DNA of 64,000 bases from Bacillus_BA fengqiuensis (GTDB taxonomy: Bacteria; Bacillota; Bacilli; Bacillales; Bacillaceae_H): the NCBI GenBank assembly GCA_030813035.1, contig JAUSTV010000002.1, one strand, 5' to 3'. Both the position numbers and the translations under genes were made by a program. Below are positions 25,490-33,455 of this stretch, piece after piece (within the stretch, counting starts at the first letter, position 1; each line of letters begins with the position of its first letter). The notes beneath the pieces were generated by a model that did not search any database, had not been told where the DNA came from, and was given only the letters and a program-made list of their open reading frames with translations.

Positions 25490-26377
25490 TTAAGATAAAC
25501 CAAGGAAATTTGACTGGAGGTGATCTAGAAAGGCTTTTGTTGCTATCGAGATGTAACGGTCTTTTTTGATGATTAAGCCCAGTTCCCATGGAATGATATC
25601 ATCGAGATCAATAATACTGACCTGGTCATGATTAAGCTTTTGACAGATGGATTGAGGGAATAGGGCTATGCCAAGATTGGCAGCCACCATCTCCCCGATA
25701 AAATCCCACTGCGAGCTTGTATAAGCAATGTTCGGTTGGAAACCTGCCCTTAAGCATTCATTATAAATGATTTCATGCATGGAAAAATCTTCATGAAACA
25801 TGATAAAGGATTCGTCTTTCAACTCAGTCAATGAAACAAACTTCCGCTTTGAAAAAGAATGTTTTTTAGGCATGACAACCTGAAGCTTTTCTTTCGCAAA
25901 TGGAATGAATTCAAACTTTGTATCATCTACGGGAAGAAGAACGACCCCTACATCAACTTCTCCTTGCTCTACAATTCGTTCCATTTTCTTGGCTCCAAAC
26001 TCAATCATTTGAATATGGATGAGCGGATAGGAATCGCGGAACGATTTCATGATGCGAGGAAAAAATAATGTTCCTATGATAGGAGGAATACCAAACTTGA
26101 TTGTTCCTCTTTTTAAGTTCATTAAATCATAGAGAGAATTGGATAAGTCATTAAGCGATCTGAGCACTGCTTCTGCTTGCTGAAAAACAATCTCGCCGGC
26201 ATCCGTTAGCTGGATTCGCTTTCCCGATCTATCGATGAGCTTGATGCCAATTTCGTCTTCCAAAGATTTAACCATCTTGCTCAATGAAGGCTGAGAAATA
26301 TGTAATACTTCTGCTGCTTTTGTAAAGCTTTTTTGTTTTGCGACTTCATAAAAGTATTGAAGCTGACGGACGTCCAT
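25490..26377 (-). CDS. LysR family regulator, CidR-like
   Basis: A 295-residue LysR regulator. Residues 1-~60 hold the winged helix-turn-helix (MDVRQLQYFYEVAKQ, SFTKAAEVLHISQPSLSKM) and residues ~90-290 the effector-binding domain. The wording closely resembles CidR of staphylococci and B. subtilis YwbI, which activate cidA-cidB type operons in response to acetate or overflow metabolism. It lies upstream of, and in the same direction as, a cidA-cidB pair, supporting the CidR reading. ATG 26377 follows AAAGGAG. Effector identity is inferred from relatives only. Confidence 0.8.
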   Translation of the reverse strand: MDVRQLQYFYEVAKQKSFTKAAEVLHISQPSLSKMVKSLEDEIGIKLIDRSGKRIQLTDAGEIVFQQAEAVLRSLNDLSNSLYDLMNLKRGTIKFGIPPIIGTLFFPRIMKSFRDSYPLIHIQMIEFGAKKMERIVEQGEVDVGVVLLPVDDTKFEFIPFAKEKLQVVMPKKHSFSKRKFVSLTELKDESFIMFHEDFSMHEIIYNECLRAGFQPNIAYTSSQWDFIGEMVAANLGIALFPQSICQKLNHDQVSIIDLDDIIPWELGLIIKKDRYISIATKAFLDHLQSNFLGLS

Positions 26378-26540
26378 GTAAATCTCCTTTCAAAAGAACT
26401 AATCTTGATGTCGTATGTAAGTGTAAACACAAAGCATATTATAACGATTTTTACAATCATTGTCATTGTTATTGAGGATGTAAGCGGGCGTCATTATAAG
26501 AAGGAGAAACACTTTCACTTTTATTTAATTAGCGATATAA

Positions 26541-26747
26541 TAAAGGGAAACTACTGTCCGTGGGGTTCCTTCATTCTCAACGGAAGGCAGTTCAGATTCG
26601 CATGATGCGGGTCATACAGACGTTGCTGCAGGGCGCGGAGGTATTAGTTTGTGTTCCTTTATTCGGGCATTAACGGGCAGTGATTCCCACTTAACCTTCT
26701 TGGGTTGCACTAAAAAGGGGGCTTACTGCCCGTTAATGCGGGGTAAA
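26541..26747 (+). repeat. Structured modular repeat, long copy C1
   Basis: Contains all modules of the family: a 5' hairpin (TCCGT/ACGGA), a central GATGCGGGTC...CAGACGTTG...TTCGGGC module, an ACGGGCAGT/ACTGCCCGT long-range stem, and the 3' bulged hairpin TTAC-TG-CCCG-TTAATG-CGGG-GTAA (26723-26746). It ends four bases before the ATG of the next gene. Confidence 0.85.
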
Positions 26748-26750
26748 TCA

Positions 26751-27560
26751 ATGAAGAGCGAACATCATGTAAGGTGGTTAGAACGGTTGAGCAAAACAGA
26801 TGGCATACGAGATCTTATTTATATAAATGGCAATATAAATGAAAAATGCTTTATAACGTATGGTATTGAATTTAAAGAATTTGTTTATTCACTTCCATCC
26901 TCAATTCCCAATATCCTATTGCTAAAACATCAGTACGATGAGAGTGATTTTCATTTTGGAACATTGCTGGATTATGTGGAAGGTGAACAGGTTCATAAAC
27001 TGGCACAGGATCATGTATACGGTTACGGGAATTTTTGTTGGATAGATGTAGAAGACATCTCATCGCTGAACCTTCTTGAACCGCATGATTTGGCTGCTTT
27101 GTTGTATTTAGGACATTATCAAAAACCGTTAAACAGCCAGTTTAATAATAAACTAAATAATCAATTTGTTTATCTGGCCCATGATGATGGCTGGTTTAAT
27201 AAAACGTATTATAAAGATATATATGATATGAAGCATTTAATGAGCCGAATTGTGCCATTGAAAATAGCTTCTTTAAATCAAAAGCGTTTTTCACTGCTGC
27301 GGAAAAAATCGGAGTATCCGCCATTGCCGCTTGTATTGGTCAATACATTGTTAACGTTAACGAATGACGGGCTTTTAATCGATTTTCAGCATATGATTCA
27401 TACACGTAAAGATGTACAAGTTCCCGTTTATACAATCGGTGAATTTCTGGATATGGATGAAATGTATAATGAAGTCGATGAGCATAAAAAAGCAAGTAAA
27501 TTAAGGGCGAACCTTATTTTAAACAAAAAAGATTTAGAGTGGAGTCTAATTGAAAATTAA
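26751..27560 (+). CDS. Conserved hypothetical protein (269 aa)
   Basis: A 269-residue soluble protein with no membrane segments. Distinct stretches: RDLIYINGNINEKCF, NILLLKHQYDESDFHFGTLLDYV, YGNFCWIDVED and YLAHDDGWFNKTYYKD. I recall similar unnamed Bacillus proteins but cannot assign a function or domain. Although the frame is open from 26649, those codons lie inside repeat C1. ATG 26751 is the plausible start, with GCGGGG of the repeat about 7 bases upstream as the only ribosome binding site. The gene thus appears to use the repeat as its leader. Confidence 0.65.
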   Translation: MKSEHHVRWLERLSKTDGIRDLIYINGNINEKCFITYGIEFKEFVYSLPSSIPNILLLKHQYDESDFHFGTLLDYVEGEQVHKLAQDHVYGYGNFCWIDVEDISSLNLLEPHDLAALLYLGHYQKPLNSQFNNKLNNQFVYLAHDDGWFNKTYYKDIYDMKHLMSRIVPLKIASLNQKRFSLLRKKSEYPPLPLVLVNTLLTLTNDGLLIDFQHMIHTRKDVQVPVYTIGEFLDMDEMYNEVDEHKKASKLRANLILNKKDLEWSLIEN

Positions 27561-27564
27561 GAAG

Positions 27565-27648
27565 GGATGGTTTAAAAGGTGAAAATCATACCTTTTGAGT
27601 CATCTCCCTAAAAGGACCCGTCACGGAAATTAATGACGGGTCCTTTTA
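27565..27648 (-). repeat. Two-hairpin intergenic repeat, copy R4
   Basis: Hairpin B (GATGGTTTAAAAGGT with ACCTTTTGAGTCATC) comes first, then hairpin A (AAAGGACCCGTCA with TGACGGGTCCTTTT). Relative to R1, hairpin A carries a paired C-G to A-T change. It lies between convergent genes. Confidence 0.75.
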
Positions 27649-27674
27649 ATGTCACAAAGCTTCGTTCCTTGGGG

Positions 27675-27702
27675 TGTCTAGCTTCAGCGCCTCCGCTTTT
27701 CC
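27675..27702 (+). repeat. Short TGTCTAGCTTCAGCGC repeat, partial
   Basis: TGTCTAGCTTCAGCGC resembles a common Bacillus intergenic repeat. A similar CCCAGCTTCAGCGCTTAGCC occurs at 63928-63947. Only this fragment is present here, directly next to the nitroreductase stop codon. Confidence 0.4.
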
Positions 27703-27703
27703 T

Positions 27704-28315
27704 TTATAACCAAGTGGAGAGTTGTTCTACTGGAAGCCGCGCACTTGAGTGTGCAGGTTTAAGAGCTTTACCAACGGAAATAAGCATAATTGGGATATAA
27801 CGATCAGACACTTGAAACTCTTCAATGAACTGCTGCACATTGAATCCGCCCATGGCACATGTATCATAGCCTTTCGCTTTTGCAGCGAGCATCAGTGTCA
27901 TGGCAGCTAAGGATGCATTGCTGAATGCTGCATCCCGTGCATATACAGCATTTTGATAAGCTGATTCAATTTGTCCCGCGAGTATATTTTTGATTTCAGA
28001 AGTCATATATCCAGCTTCAACAAGAGGGTTGTAAACAATTTCTGTATTTTTATTTGCTTCGAGGTCCCCTAGCACAGCGATGACTGCACCAGCCTCTACG
28101 ACTTGCTTCTGATTATAGGAAATAGGCAGTAATCTTTCTTTTGCTTCATCACTTAAAAAAATCATGAAGTTCCAGTGTTGAAGATTCCAAGCAGACGGGG
28201 ACTTTCCAGTAGATTCCAATAATTCTATTACCTCTTCTTTGGACAGTTTTACTGAAGAATCGTAATGTCTTACGGATGCACGTTCGTTGACTATTTCAAA
28301 AAAATCTTTTGTCAT
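27704..28315 (-). CDS. Nitroreductase family FMN oxidoreductase (YodC-like)
   Basis: A 203-residue NAD(P)H-dependent flavoenzyme. The FMN-binding N-terminal RASVRHYD, SPSAWNLQHWNF and the C-terminal CAMGGFNVQQF and SVGKALKP match B. subtilis YodC in order and length. Such enzymes reduce quinones or nitro compounds with FMN as cofactor, usually as dimers; the physiological substrate is unknown. ATG 28315 lies 7 bases behind AGGAGG. It stands alone, facing away from the TM2 gene. Confidence 0.85.
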   Translation of the reverse strand: MTKDFFEIVNERASVRHYDSSVKLSKEEVIELLESTGKSPSAWNLQHWNFMIFLSDEAKERLLPISYNQKQVVEAGAVIAVLGDLEANKNTEIVYNPLVEAGYMTSEIKNILAGQIESAYQNAVYARDAAFSNASLAAMTLMLAAKAKGYDTCAMGGFNVQQFIEEFQVSDRYIPIMLISVGKALKPAHSSARLPVEQLSTWL

Positions 28316-28405
28316 ATGATGACCTCCTCTATGTAAGTAAAAACAATCAGATTATCGAGCGATTACGACATATTACAACAAGAAGCCGCATGAGCCAAAT
28401 TTTAT

Positions 28406-28418
28406 AGAACAGAGCCTT
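28406..28418 (+). repeat. Isolated end of the 235-bp repeat
   Basis: AGAACAGAGCCTT is the same as the 3' end of the repeat at 28775-29009. It probably marks the scar of another, deleted copy. Confidence 0.35.
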
Positions 28419-28534
28419 GAAAAGCAAGTAATATGATTAGTCTGCATAAAGGGCTTCTGTTTCTTGCATGTATTCTCGTTTTTTATCATAAATTTATATA
28501 GCCGAATTATACTCTTTCATGAAGGGGAGCGTGA

Positions 28535-28720
28535 ATGAGCAGACGAAAAAAGGCAGCGTTGTATGCGATTTTTTTAGGGAGTTTCGGGGTTCATAAATTT
28601 TATTTAAAACAGCCGGTACAAGGTATTTTATATCTCCTTTTTTGTTGGACAGGTATTCCAACGATTATCGGTTTAGTTGAAGGGTGCGTGTATTTACTTC
28701 TTTCAGACGAGAATTTTTAA
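28535..28720 (+). CDS. TM2 domain protein (61 aa)
   Basis: A 61-residue protein made of one TM2 domain: a basic N-terminus (MSRRKKAA), a first segment ALYAIFLGSFGVHKFYL with the GxxGxHxFYL signature, a tight turn, and a second segment GILYLLFCWTGIPTIIGLVEG. TM2 proteins are small two-pass membrane proteins of unknown role. ATG 28535 follows AAGGGGAG. No partner gene nearby. Confidence 0.8.
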   Translation: MSRRKKAALYAIFLGSFGVHKFYLKQPVQGILYLLFCWTGIPTIIGLVEGCVYLLLSDENF

Positions 28721-28774
28721 TAATGGGGTGTTGCGGAAGATGGTCATAACTTTCGTAACATCCCCTTTTTTAAT

Positions 28775-29009
28775 AGGCTGTTTTCCCAAAATTTGTTGCT
28801 ATTTAACAAGTAGTGGGGAGTGGTTGATTTCCGCTCCAGGTTGCTCGCTTTCTGCGGGGCGTGCGGTGAGCCTCCTCGGCTTACAGCCTGTGGGGTCTCA
28901 CCTGTCCCGCTGCTCCCGCAGGAGTCTCGCACCTTCCGCTCCAACCAACCTTAAACGGTTATCTTTCAAGAAACCTAGCTAGAAACAACAATCTTTTAGA
29001 ACAGAGCCT
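28775..29009 (+). repeat. 235-bp intergenic repeat with short inverted ends
   Basis: Begins AGGCTGTTTTCCC and ends AACAGAGCCT, so the ends are short imperfect inverted repeats. The core is G/C-rich and full of inverted words (GAGTGGTTGATTTCCGCTCC near the left, CTTCCGCTCCAACCAACC near the right; CTGCGGG... and CTCCCGCAGGAG). I recall similar sequences in other Bacillus genomes. It encodes nothing convincing. Confidence 0.65.
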
Positions 29010-29095
29010 TTTAATAAGGGGGTCAGCTCTTTTTCCTTTTTTCCGGCCTGGTTATACAGTAAAATAATAACAATGAAAGAAGGGAGGAGATTGAA

Positions 29096-29965
29096 ATGAA
29101 CGGGAAAACGAAGGTTGGATTTATTGGTACTGGCGTGATGGGAAAAAGTATGGCTCGTCATTTAATGAAGGCGGGATATGAGGTATCCGTCTACACAAGA
29201 ACAAAAGAAAAAGCAATGGATTTATTGGAGGAAGGGGCTATTTGGAAAGAGAATGCTGCCGAACTGGCTTCGGAAGCCGATATTATCATTACAATGGTGG
29301 GCTATCCGAGAGATGTCGAAGAGGTTTATTTAGGGGAATATGGTCTCTTGAACTATGCCAAGCCGGGTACATATTTTATTGACATGACAACTTCCACTCC
29401 AACTTTAGCCAAAAGGATTTACGAAGAAGCGAAAAAACGTAACATGTACTCGTTGGACGCACCTGTATCTGGGGGAGATGTGGGAGCACGCCAGGGAACT
29501 TTGACGATTATGGTCGGAGGCGACGAGGAGGCCTTCAACGATTGTTTGCCGCTTTTGCATCTTTTAGGAAAGAATGTGATTTTGCAAGGAGAAGCAGGGG
29601 CAGGACAGCATACGAAAATGTGTAATCAGATTGCCATCGCTTCCAACATGATAGGTGTTTCGGAAGCGATCGTTTATGCAGAGAAAGCGGGATTAAAGCC
29701 AGAAAGCGTATTGCAATCCATTTCCGCAGGAGCAGCAGGAAGTTGGTCATTGAGCAATTTGGCTCCTCGTATGATTGATGGTGATTTTGAGCCGGGCTTT
29801 TATATTAAGCACTTTATTAAGGATATGGGAATCGCATTGGAAGAAGCGGAAGCCATGAAAATGGACACTCCGGGGTTGGCGCTGGCTAAAAGGCTTTATG
29901 ATTCACTTGCCGAAAAAGGAGAGGAGAACAGCGGAACTCAAGCTCTCTATAAGCTTTATAAATAA
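29096..29965 (+). CDS. ykwC: NAD(P)-dependent beta-hydroxyacid dehydrogenase (YkwC)
   Basis: A 289-residue member of the 3-hydroxyisobutyrate dehydrogenase family. Residues 7-~165 form the Rossmann domain (GFIGTGVMGKSMA, TMVGYPRDVE, DMTTSTP, APVSGGDVGARQG). The all-helical C-terminal domain has the catalytic lysine in GQHTKMCNQ. Length and wording match B. subtilis YkwC, and its neighbourhood (patA, cheV) is conserved. ATG 29096 follows GGGAGG. The exact hydroxyacid substrate is unknown. Confidence 0.85.
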   Translation: MNGKTKVGFIGTGVMGKSMARHLMKAGYEVSVYTRTKEKAMDLLEEGAIWKENAAELASEADIIITMVGYPRDVEEVYLGEYGLLNYAKPGTYFIDMTTSTPTLAKRIYEEAKKRNMYSLDAPVSGGDVGARQGTLTIMVGGDEEAFNDCLPLLHLLGKNVILQGEAGAGQHTKMCNQIAIASNMIGVSEAIVYAEKAGLKPESVLQSISAGAAGSWSLSNLAPRMIDGDFEPGFYIKHFIKDMGIALEEAEAMKMDTPGLALAKRLYDSLAEKGEENSGTQALYKLYK

Positions 29966-29990
29966 TGTGACAGTCCCCGTCACATTATTT
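29961..29990 (+). terminator. Terminator hairpin overlapping the ykwC stop codon
   Basis: AATAATGTGAC pairs with GTCACATTATTT around a short loop. The stop codon lies inside the 5' arm. Confidence 0.7.
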
Positions 29991-30124
29991 GCGGGAGTTC
30001 TTTTGGAAATTATCTAAAAAGCAGAAACAGGGTTAATGCCAGAAAATTTAATTGGATTCATATAAAAAAGCTATTTGCCTACACTATACTTGTACGAAAT
30101 TTTTTCAGAAGAGGTGTTAGGCAA

Positions 30125-30307
30125 ATGGCAAAGCGTACAAAAAAGAATGATGCGGATCAAAAAAGTAAAAAAGGTTTTGACTCTGCGGTTATTGACTCTG
30201 AGTTCAGTCATGAATTTGGAAGTGCTGCTGCGAATAAAGTTCATAAAGATAAAGCCAAAAAAGAAAAAGCGCCTAAAAATGATGGAAAATATAAAGGCGG
30301 CCTATAA
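30125..30307 (+). CDS. Small Lys-rich, probable spore-associated protein (60 aa)
   Basis: A 60-residue highly charged protein (MAKRTKKN, DSEFSHEFGSAAANKVHKD, many KKE repeats, ending KGGL) with no hydrophobic segment. The SEFSHEFG core echoes the TEFSKELN core of the 40-residue protein at 2131-2253 and the TEFxxE segment of gamma-type spore proteins. ATG 30125 follows AGAGGTG at good spacing, and a terminator follows 8 bases after the stop, so it is a single-gene transcript. Spore role is inferred from composition. Confidence 0.6.
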   Translation: MAKRTKKNDADQKSKKGFDSAVIDSEFSHEFGSAAANKVHKDKAKKEKAPKNDGKYKGGL

Positions 30308-30311
30308 TTCA

Positions 30312-30345
30312 CAAGAAACTCCCCTCATTCAAGGGGAGTTTCTTG
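30312..30345. terminator. Bidirectional terminator
   Basis: CAAGAAACTCCCCT pairs with AGGGGAGTTTCTTG. It lies between the small Lys-rich gene and the convergent patA. Confidence 0.8.
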
Positions 30346-30382
30346 TTGGTCACTGCAGTAAAATTCCTTCATCATCAGACAG

Positions 30383-31537
30383 TTAGCGTGAGGACATATA
30401 TTGTTCTATTCGATTTAATGCTTCTGTTAGTGTTTCGATTGAATAAGCATAGGAAAGACGGACGTAGCCTTCTCCAAATGATGAAAAGGCATTGCCTGGC
30501 ACAAGAGCAACACCGGCTTTTTCCACAAGCTCCAATGCAAACTCAAACGAACTATCATGGAATTTATGAATCGATGGAAACATGTAAAATGCTCCGTTTG
30601 GTTTTTCTACATCAAATCCTATTTCTACTAACCGATTGTACACATAATTCATACGTTGCTCATACTGTATTTTCATGATTTTCGGGTCGGCTTGTCCTGC
30701 CGTCAATGCAGAAATAGCAGCAGCTTGAGACATAGAAGAAGCGCACGTAACATTATATTGATGAACTTTTAGAATATGGCGGCAAATATTCGCAGGAGCG
30801 AAAAGAAAGCCAATACGCCATCCTGTCATGGCGTGCGATTTGGACAGCCCATTAATCACAATCGTTTTCTCTTTCATTTCTGGGAATGAGGCGATGGAAT
30901 GATGTTGTCCGTTAAACACAAATTCACTATAAATTTCATCTGACAGCACAAAAATATCTCGATTCTTTAGTAAAAAGGCAATGTCTCTTAATTCTTGCGC
31001 CGATAGTGTCATCCCGGTCGGATTGGAGGGATATGGAAGAACAATGCAGCGCGTGCGTTCTGTTATGTATGGCTCAATGAGATCAGCTGTTAAACGGAAG
31101 CCGCTGTTTGTTGTATCTACGTGAATAGGATGTGCTCCGCAAAGACGAATAATCGGTTCATAACCAGGATAAACCGGCCCTGGCAAAAGAACTTCGCACC
31201 CGTCCGATAGAATGGTTCGCAGCGTCACATCGATGGCTTCGCTTGCTCCCGTTGTCACAATGACCTCAGATTGGGCATCATACACTAAACCGTACTGTTT
31301 ATCCATAAACCTGGCAGCAGCTTCACGCAATGCGAGCATACCGGCATTATGGGTGTAGGATGTCATGTTTTGATCGATGGCATTTTTTCCTGCGACTTTA
31401 ACATGAAGGGGCGTCGAAAAGTCGGGTTGACCGATGGTTAGAGAGAGAACATTTTCATACTGTGACACCATATTAAAAAATTTCCGAATTCCAGAGATTT
31501 GAATGCTTTGGACAAGTGGATTAAGAAGATGTTCCAT
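30383..31537 (-). CDS. patA: Aminotransferase class I, N-acetyl-LL-diaminopimelate aminotransferase (PatA)
   Basis: A 384-residue PLP enzyme, fold type I. Motifs: TIGQPDFSTP, TTGASEAIDVTLR, PYPSNPTG, SDEIYSEF and the PLP lysine in NGLSKSHAMTGWRIG (near 233). It resembles B. subtilis PatA, which acts on N-acetyl-diaminopimelate intermediates in lysine and peptidoglycan precursor synthesis. dapH and dapL, the preceding and following steps of the acetylase branch, are at 53.9-56.0 kb. Its position between ykwC and cheV matches B. subtilis. Substrate choice within class I is inferred. Confidence 0.8.
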   Translation of the reverse strand: MEHLLNPLVQSIQISGIRKFFNMVSQYENVLSLTIGQPDFSTPLHVKVAGKNAIDQNMTSYTHNAGMLALREAAARFMDKQYGLVYDAQSEVIVTTGASEAIDVTLRTILSDGCEVLLPGPVYPGYEPIIRLCGAHPIHVDTTNSGFRLTADLIEPYITERTRCIVLPYPSNPTGMTLSAQELRDIAFLLKNRDIFVLSDEIYSEFVFNGQHHSIASFPEMKEKTIVINGLSKSHAMTGWRIGFLFAPANICRHILKVHQYNVTCASSMSQAAAISALTAGQADPKIMKIQYEQRMNYVYNRLVEIGFDVEKPNGAFYMFPSIHKFHDSSFEFALELVEKAGVALVPGNAFSSFGEGYVRLSYAYSIETLTEALNRIEQYMSSR

Positions 31538-31617
31538 GATTTACCCATCCCTTCCGTTTCATTGAAAAGATCATTATATTTAGCATAACCACAATGCCAA
31601 GAACGATGAACAAAAAA

Positions 31618-31664
31618 GAAGTGTGCTAAAACCCATAAAATACAGGTGGTCTTAGCACACTACA
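31618..31664 (-). terminator. Terminator of the IDEAL-domain gene
   Basis: On the reverse strand AGTGTGCTAAGACCACC pairs with GGGTTTTAGCACACT and is followed by TCTTTTTTG. It lies 18 bases past the stop codon. Confidence 0.75.
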
Positions 31665-31681
31665 ATGGCTTGTATTTGGTT

Positions 31682-31924
31682 CTACGAGGGGGAAGGTTCC
31701 TTTTCAAGCAACTGATTGTACAAGTTGCTGTATCGGATGAATGCTTCCTCGTCTTTTTGATCCAATGCCCGGTCAAGTAAAGTTTGGATATGCTTTTTAT
31801 TAAAGGAATAAGTAAGAGAATCTAATAAAGCAGCCGTTTCTTTTTCATAAAACTTTGTTTTTAATGTTTGGTATACATTCATTTGATTCGTTGTTTTCGA
31901 TTGATCATTATATTGTTTCATCAT
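31682..31924 (-). CDS. IDEAL domain protein (80 aa)
   Basis: An 80-residue protein. The C-terminal half (LLDRALDQKDEEAFIRYSNLYNQL, residues ~49-72) is an IDEAL domain, a short helical module named for its IDxAL-like motif and found in small Firmicutes proteins and in YpiB. The N-terminal half is polar and helical. The role of the module is not established; it is thought to mediate protein contacts. The first of two tandem ATGs (31924) lies behind AAAGGAG. Single gene between patA and corA, with its own terminator. Confidence 0.65.
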   Translation of the reverse strand: MMKQYNDQSKTTNQMNVYQTLKTKFYEKETAALLDSLTYSFNKKHIQTLLDRALDQKDEEAFIRYSNLYNQLLEKEPSPS

Positions 31925-32080
31925 GCTTGCTCCTTTCTCCTTGGCTATGAGATGAACTTACTTCGTGTTTACCCGCATTCTCTGCAATTAATCCTATGAT
32001 GTACGAATTTTTTGACATGTTTGTAGTTCAAGAAAACGGGAATCTCTAAACATATATGATGGAAGAGAAATGGGGATTAT

Positions 32081-33058
32081 ATGATTCGAACATGCGCAAT
32101 TAAAAAGAATGGAGAAGTAAAATACGATTTGTCCTTACGGGCTTTGCAAAGACCGGATATTGCCTGGTACTGGGTGGATTTTGAGCAGGCGACAGAGGAA
32201 GAGTCCCGATTTTTGGCGACTCATTTCCGCTTTCATCCTCTTTCCATCGAAGATTGCCTGGAATTTGTGCAACGTCCTAAAATGGACTTTTTCGATAAAT
32301 ATGTATTTATTATTTTACATTGTATTAACCAAAAAACGTTAAATGCGGAAGAAGTGGACTTTTTTATAGAAAACAATTATCTGGTTACCTTTCACGAAAA
32401 GCCTGTAAGGGGATTAAATAATATATGGGGAAGAATGAAAAAAGACGAATCATTGCAAAAAGGGCCAATGGCAGTTTTTCATGCTGTGATGGATAAGTTG
32501 GTGGATGATTATTTTCCGCCCATTTATCGTATAGAAGACCGTCTAAATGAAATCGAAGACGACACAAGCAGGTATGGAGGAACAGGAAATCTTATGGATG
32601 AAGTGTTTGACATTCGAAGTGAGCTGTCGAAACTTCGCCGTACGGTCATGCCAATGAGGGATTTATTATATCGTATCATTAATTCTGAACGCATGAATCA
32701 AGTGAGTGATCAAAAAATCTATTTTCAAGATATTTATGATCATTTGCTTAAGTTAGCCGAGTTAATTGAAGCCAACCGCGATTTTACGTCCGATATTCGC
32801 GATAGTTACATTTCCATCAATTCGGACCGGATGAACCAAGTAATGATGACGTTAACTGTCATTACAACCATCTTTATGCCCTTAACTTTTATTGCAGGGG
32901 TGTATGGGATGAATTTTGAACATATGCCGGAATTAGAAGGAAAATACAGTTATTATATTGTATTAGGAGTTATGTTGATCCTTGCTATCGTGATGACGGT
33001 ATCCTTTCAGCGAAAAGGTTGGTTTCGAATAAATAAGAAGCGAAAACATACAGATTAA
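32081..33058 (+). CDS. CorA family divalent cation transporter
   Basis: A 325-residue CorA-type magnesium (possibly cobalt) channel. The large N-terminal cytoplasmic domain (1-~265, alpha/beta plus long helices, HFRFHPLSIEDC) is followed by two membrane segments at the C-terminus. The first ends in the pore signature YGMNF, and the periplasmic loop MPELEGKY contains the expected acidic residues. Length is normal. ATG 32081 lies behind GGGGATT. I see no magnesium riboswitch upstream. A terminator shared with the convergent gene follows. Confidence 0.85.
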   Translation: MIRTCAIKKNGEVKYDLSLRALQRPDIAWYWVDFEQATEEESRFLATHFRFHPLSIEDCLEFVQRPKMDFFDKYVFIILHCINQKTLNAEEVDFFIENNYLVTFHEKPVRGLNNIWGRMKKDESLQKGPMAVFHAVMDKLVDDYFPPIYRIEDRLNEIEDDTSRYGGTGNLMDEVFDIRSELSKLRRTVMPMRDLLYRIINSERMNQVSDQKIYFQDIYDHLLKLAELIEANRDFTSDIRDSYISINSDRMNQVMMTLTVITTIFMPLTFIAGVYGMNFEHMPELEGKYSYYIVLGVMLILAIVMTVSFQRKGWFRINKKRKHTD

Positions 33059-33095
33059 AAATGACACGTGAATAAAAAATTCACGTGTCATTTTT
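33057..33095. terminator. Bidirectional terminator
   Basis: AAAAATGACACGTGAAT pairs with ATTCACGTGTCATTTTT. It lies between convergent corA and the small hypothetical gene. Confidence 0.9.
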
Positions 33096-33291
33096 AATCT
33101 GTATACACAACGCCTTCACGCCAGTAGACCGGAGAGGCGACATATCCAAAGTCAACTTTACGGTTATTTAATGTCACGATACATTGCTCCGTACCTGCTT
33201 GTTTTTGAATAGCAGCAAAAACGGATTTATCTACATCTTCCAAGATTGTCATCTCATTGTTATGATGAAATAAAATGACAGAACCTTTCAT
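33094..33291 (-). CDS. Small hypothetical protein (65 aa; longer start at 33405 possible)
   Basis: No family recognised. The 65-residue form starts MKGSVILFHHNN and ends WREGVVYTD; it is soluble and mainly beta. I chose ATG 33291 because GAAGGTG lies 8 bases upstream. A sigma-A-like promoter (reverse strand TGGACG at 33386-33381, TATACT at 33363-33358, 17-base spacer) falls inside the longer 103-residue frame that starts at 33405 and has no ribosome binding site. The longer form cannot be excluded. A terminator lies at the stop codon. Confidence 0.5.
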   Translation of the reverse strand: MKGSVILFHHNNEMTILEDVDKSVFAAIQKQAGTEQCIVTLNNRKVDFGYVASPVYWREGVVYTD

Positions 33292-33455
33292 CGTCAGTAC
33301 ACCTTCTTTAATGTTAGCTTTGTTCAAGAGCCATGTTGATGTCTCAATCCATTGTGTAGTATAAGTTGTTTCTTTTGAGACGTCCAGTCCTTTTTTCACA
33401 TTCATATTTTTCAGTTAATTGGAATCGATTTCGTTGAATATAGAATAGATAATGG

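Noticed and set aside
26649..26750. N-terminal extension of the conserved hypothetical protein
   Set aside because: These codons are part of structured repeat C1; the start is at 26751.
28677..28982. 101-residue forward frame
   Set aside because: It lies mainly inside the 235-bp non-coding repeat and overlaps the TM2 gene.
31925..32080. Magnesium riboswitch (M-box) ahead of corA
   Set aside because: The 156-base gap is too short and lacks the conserved M-box elements.
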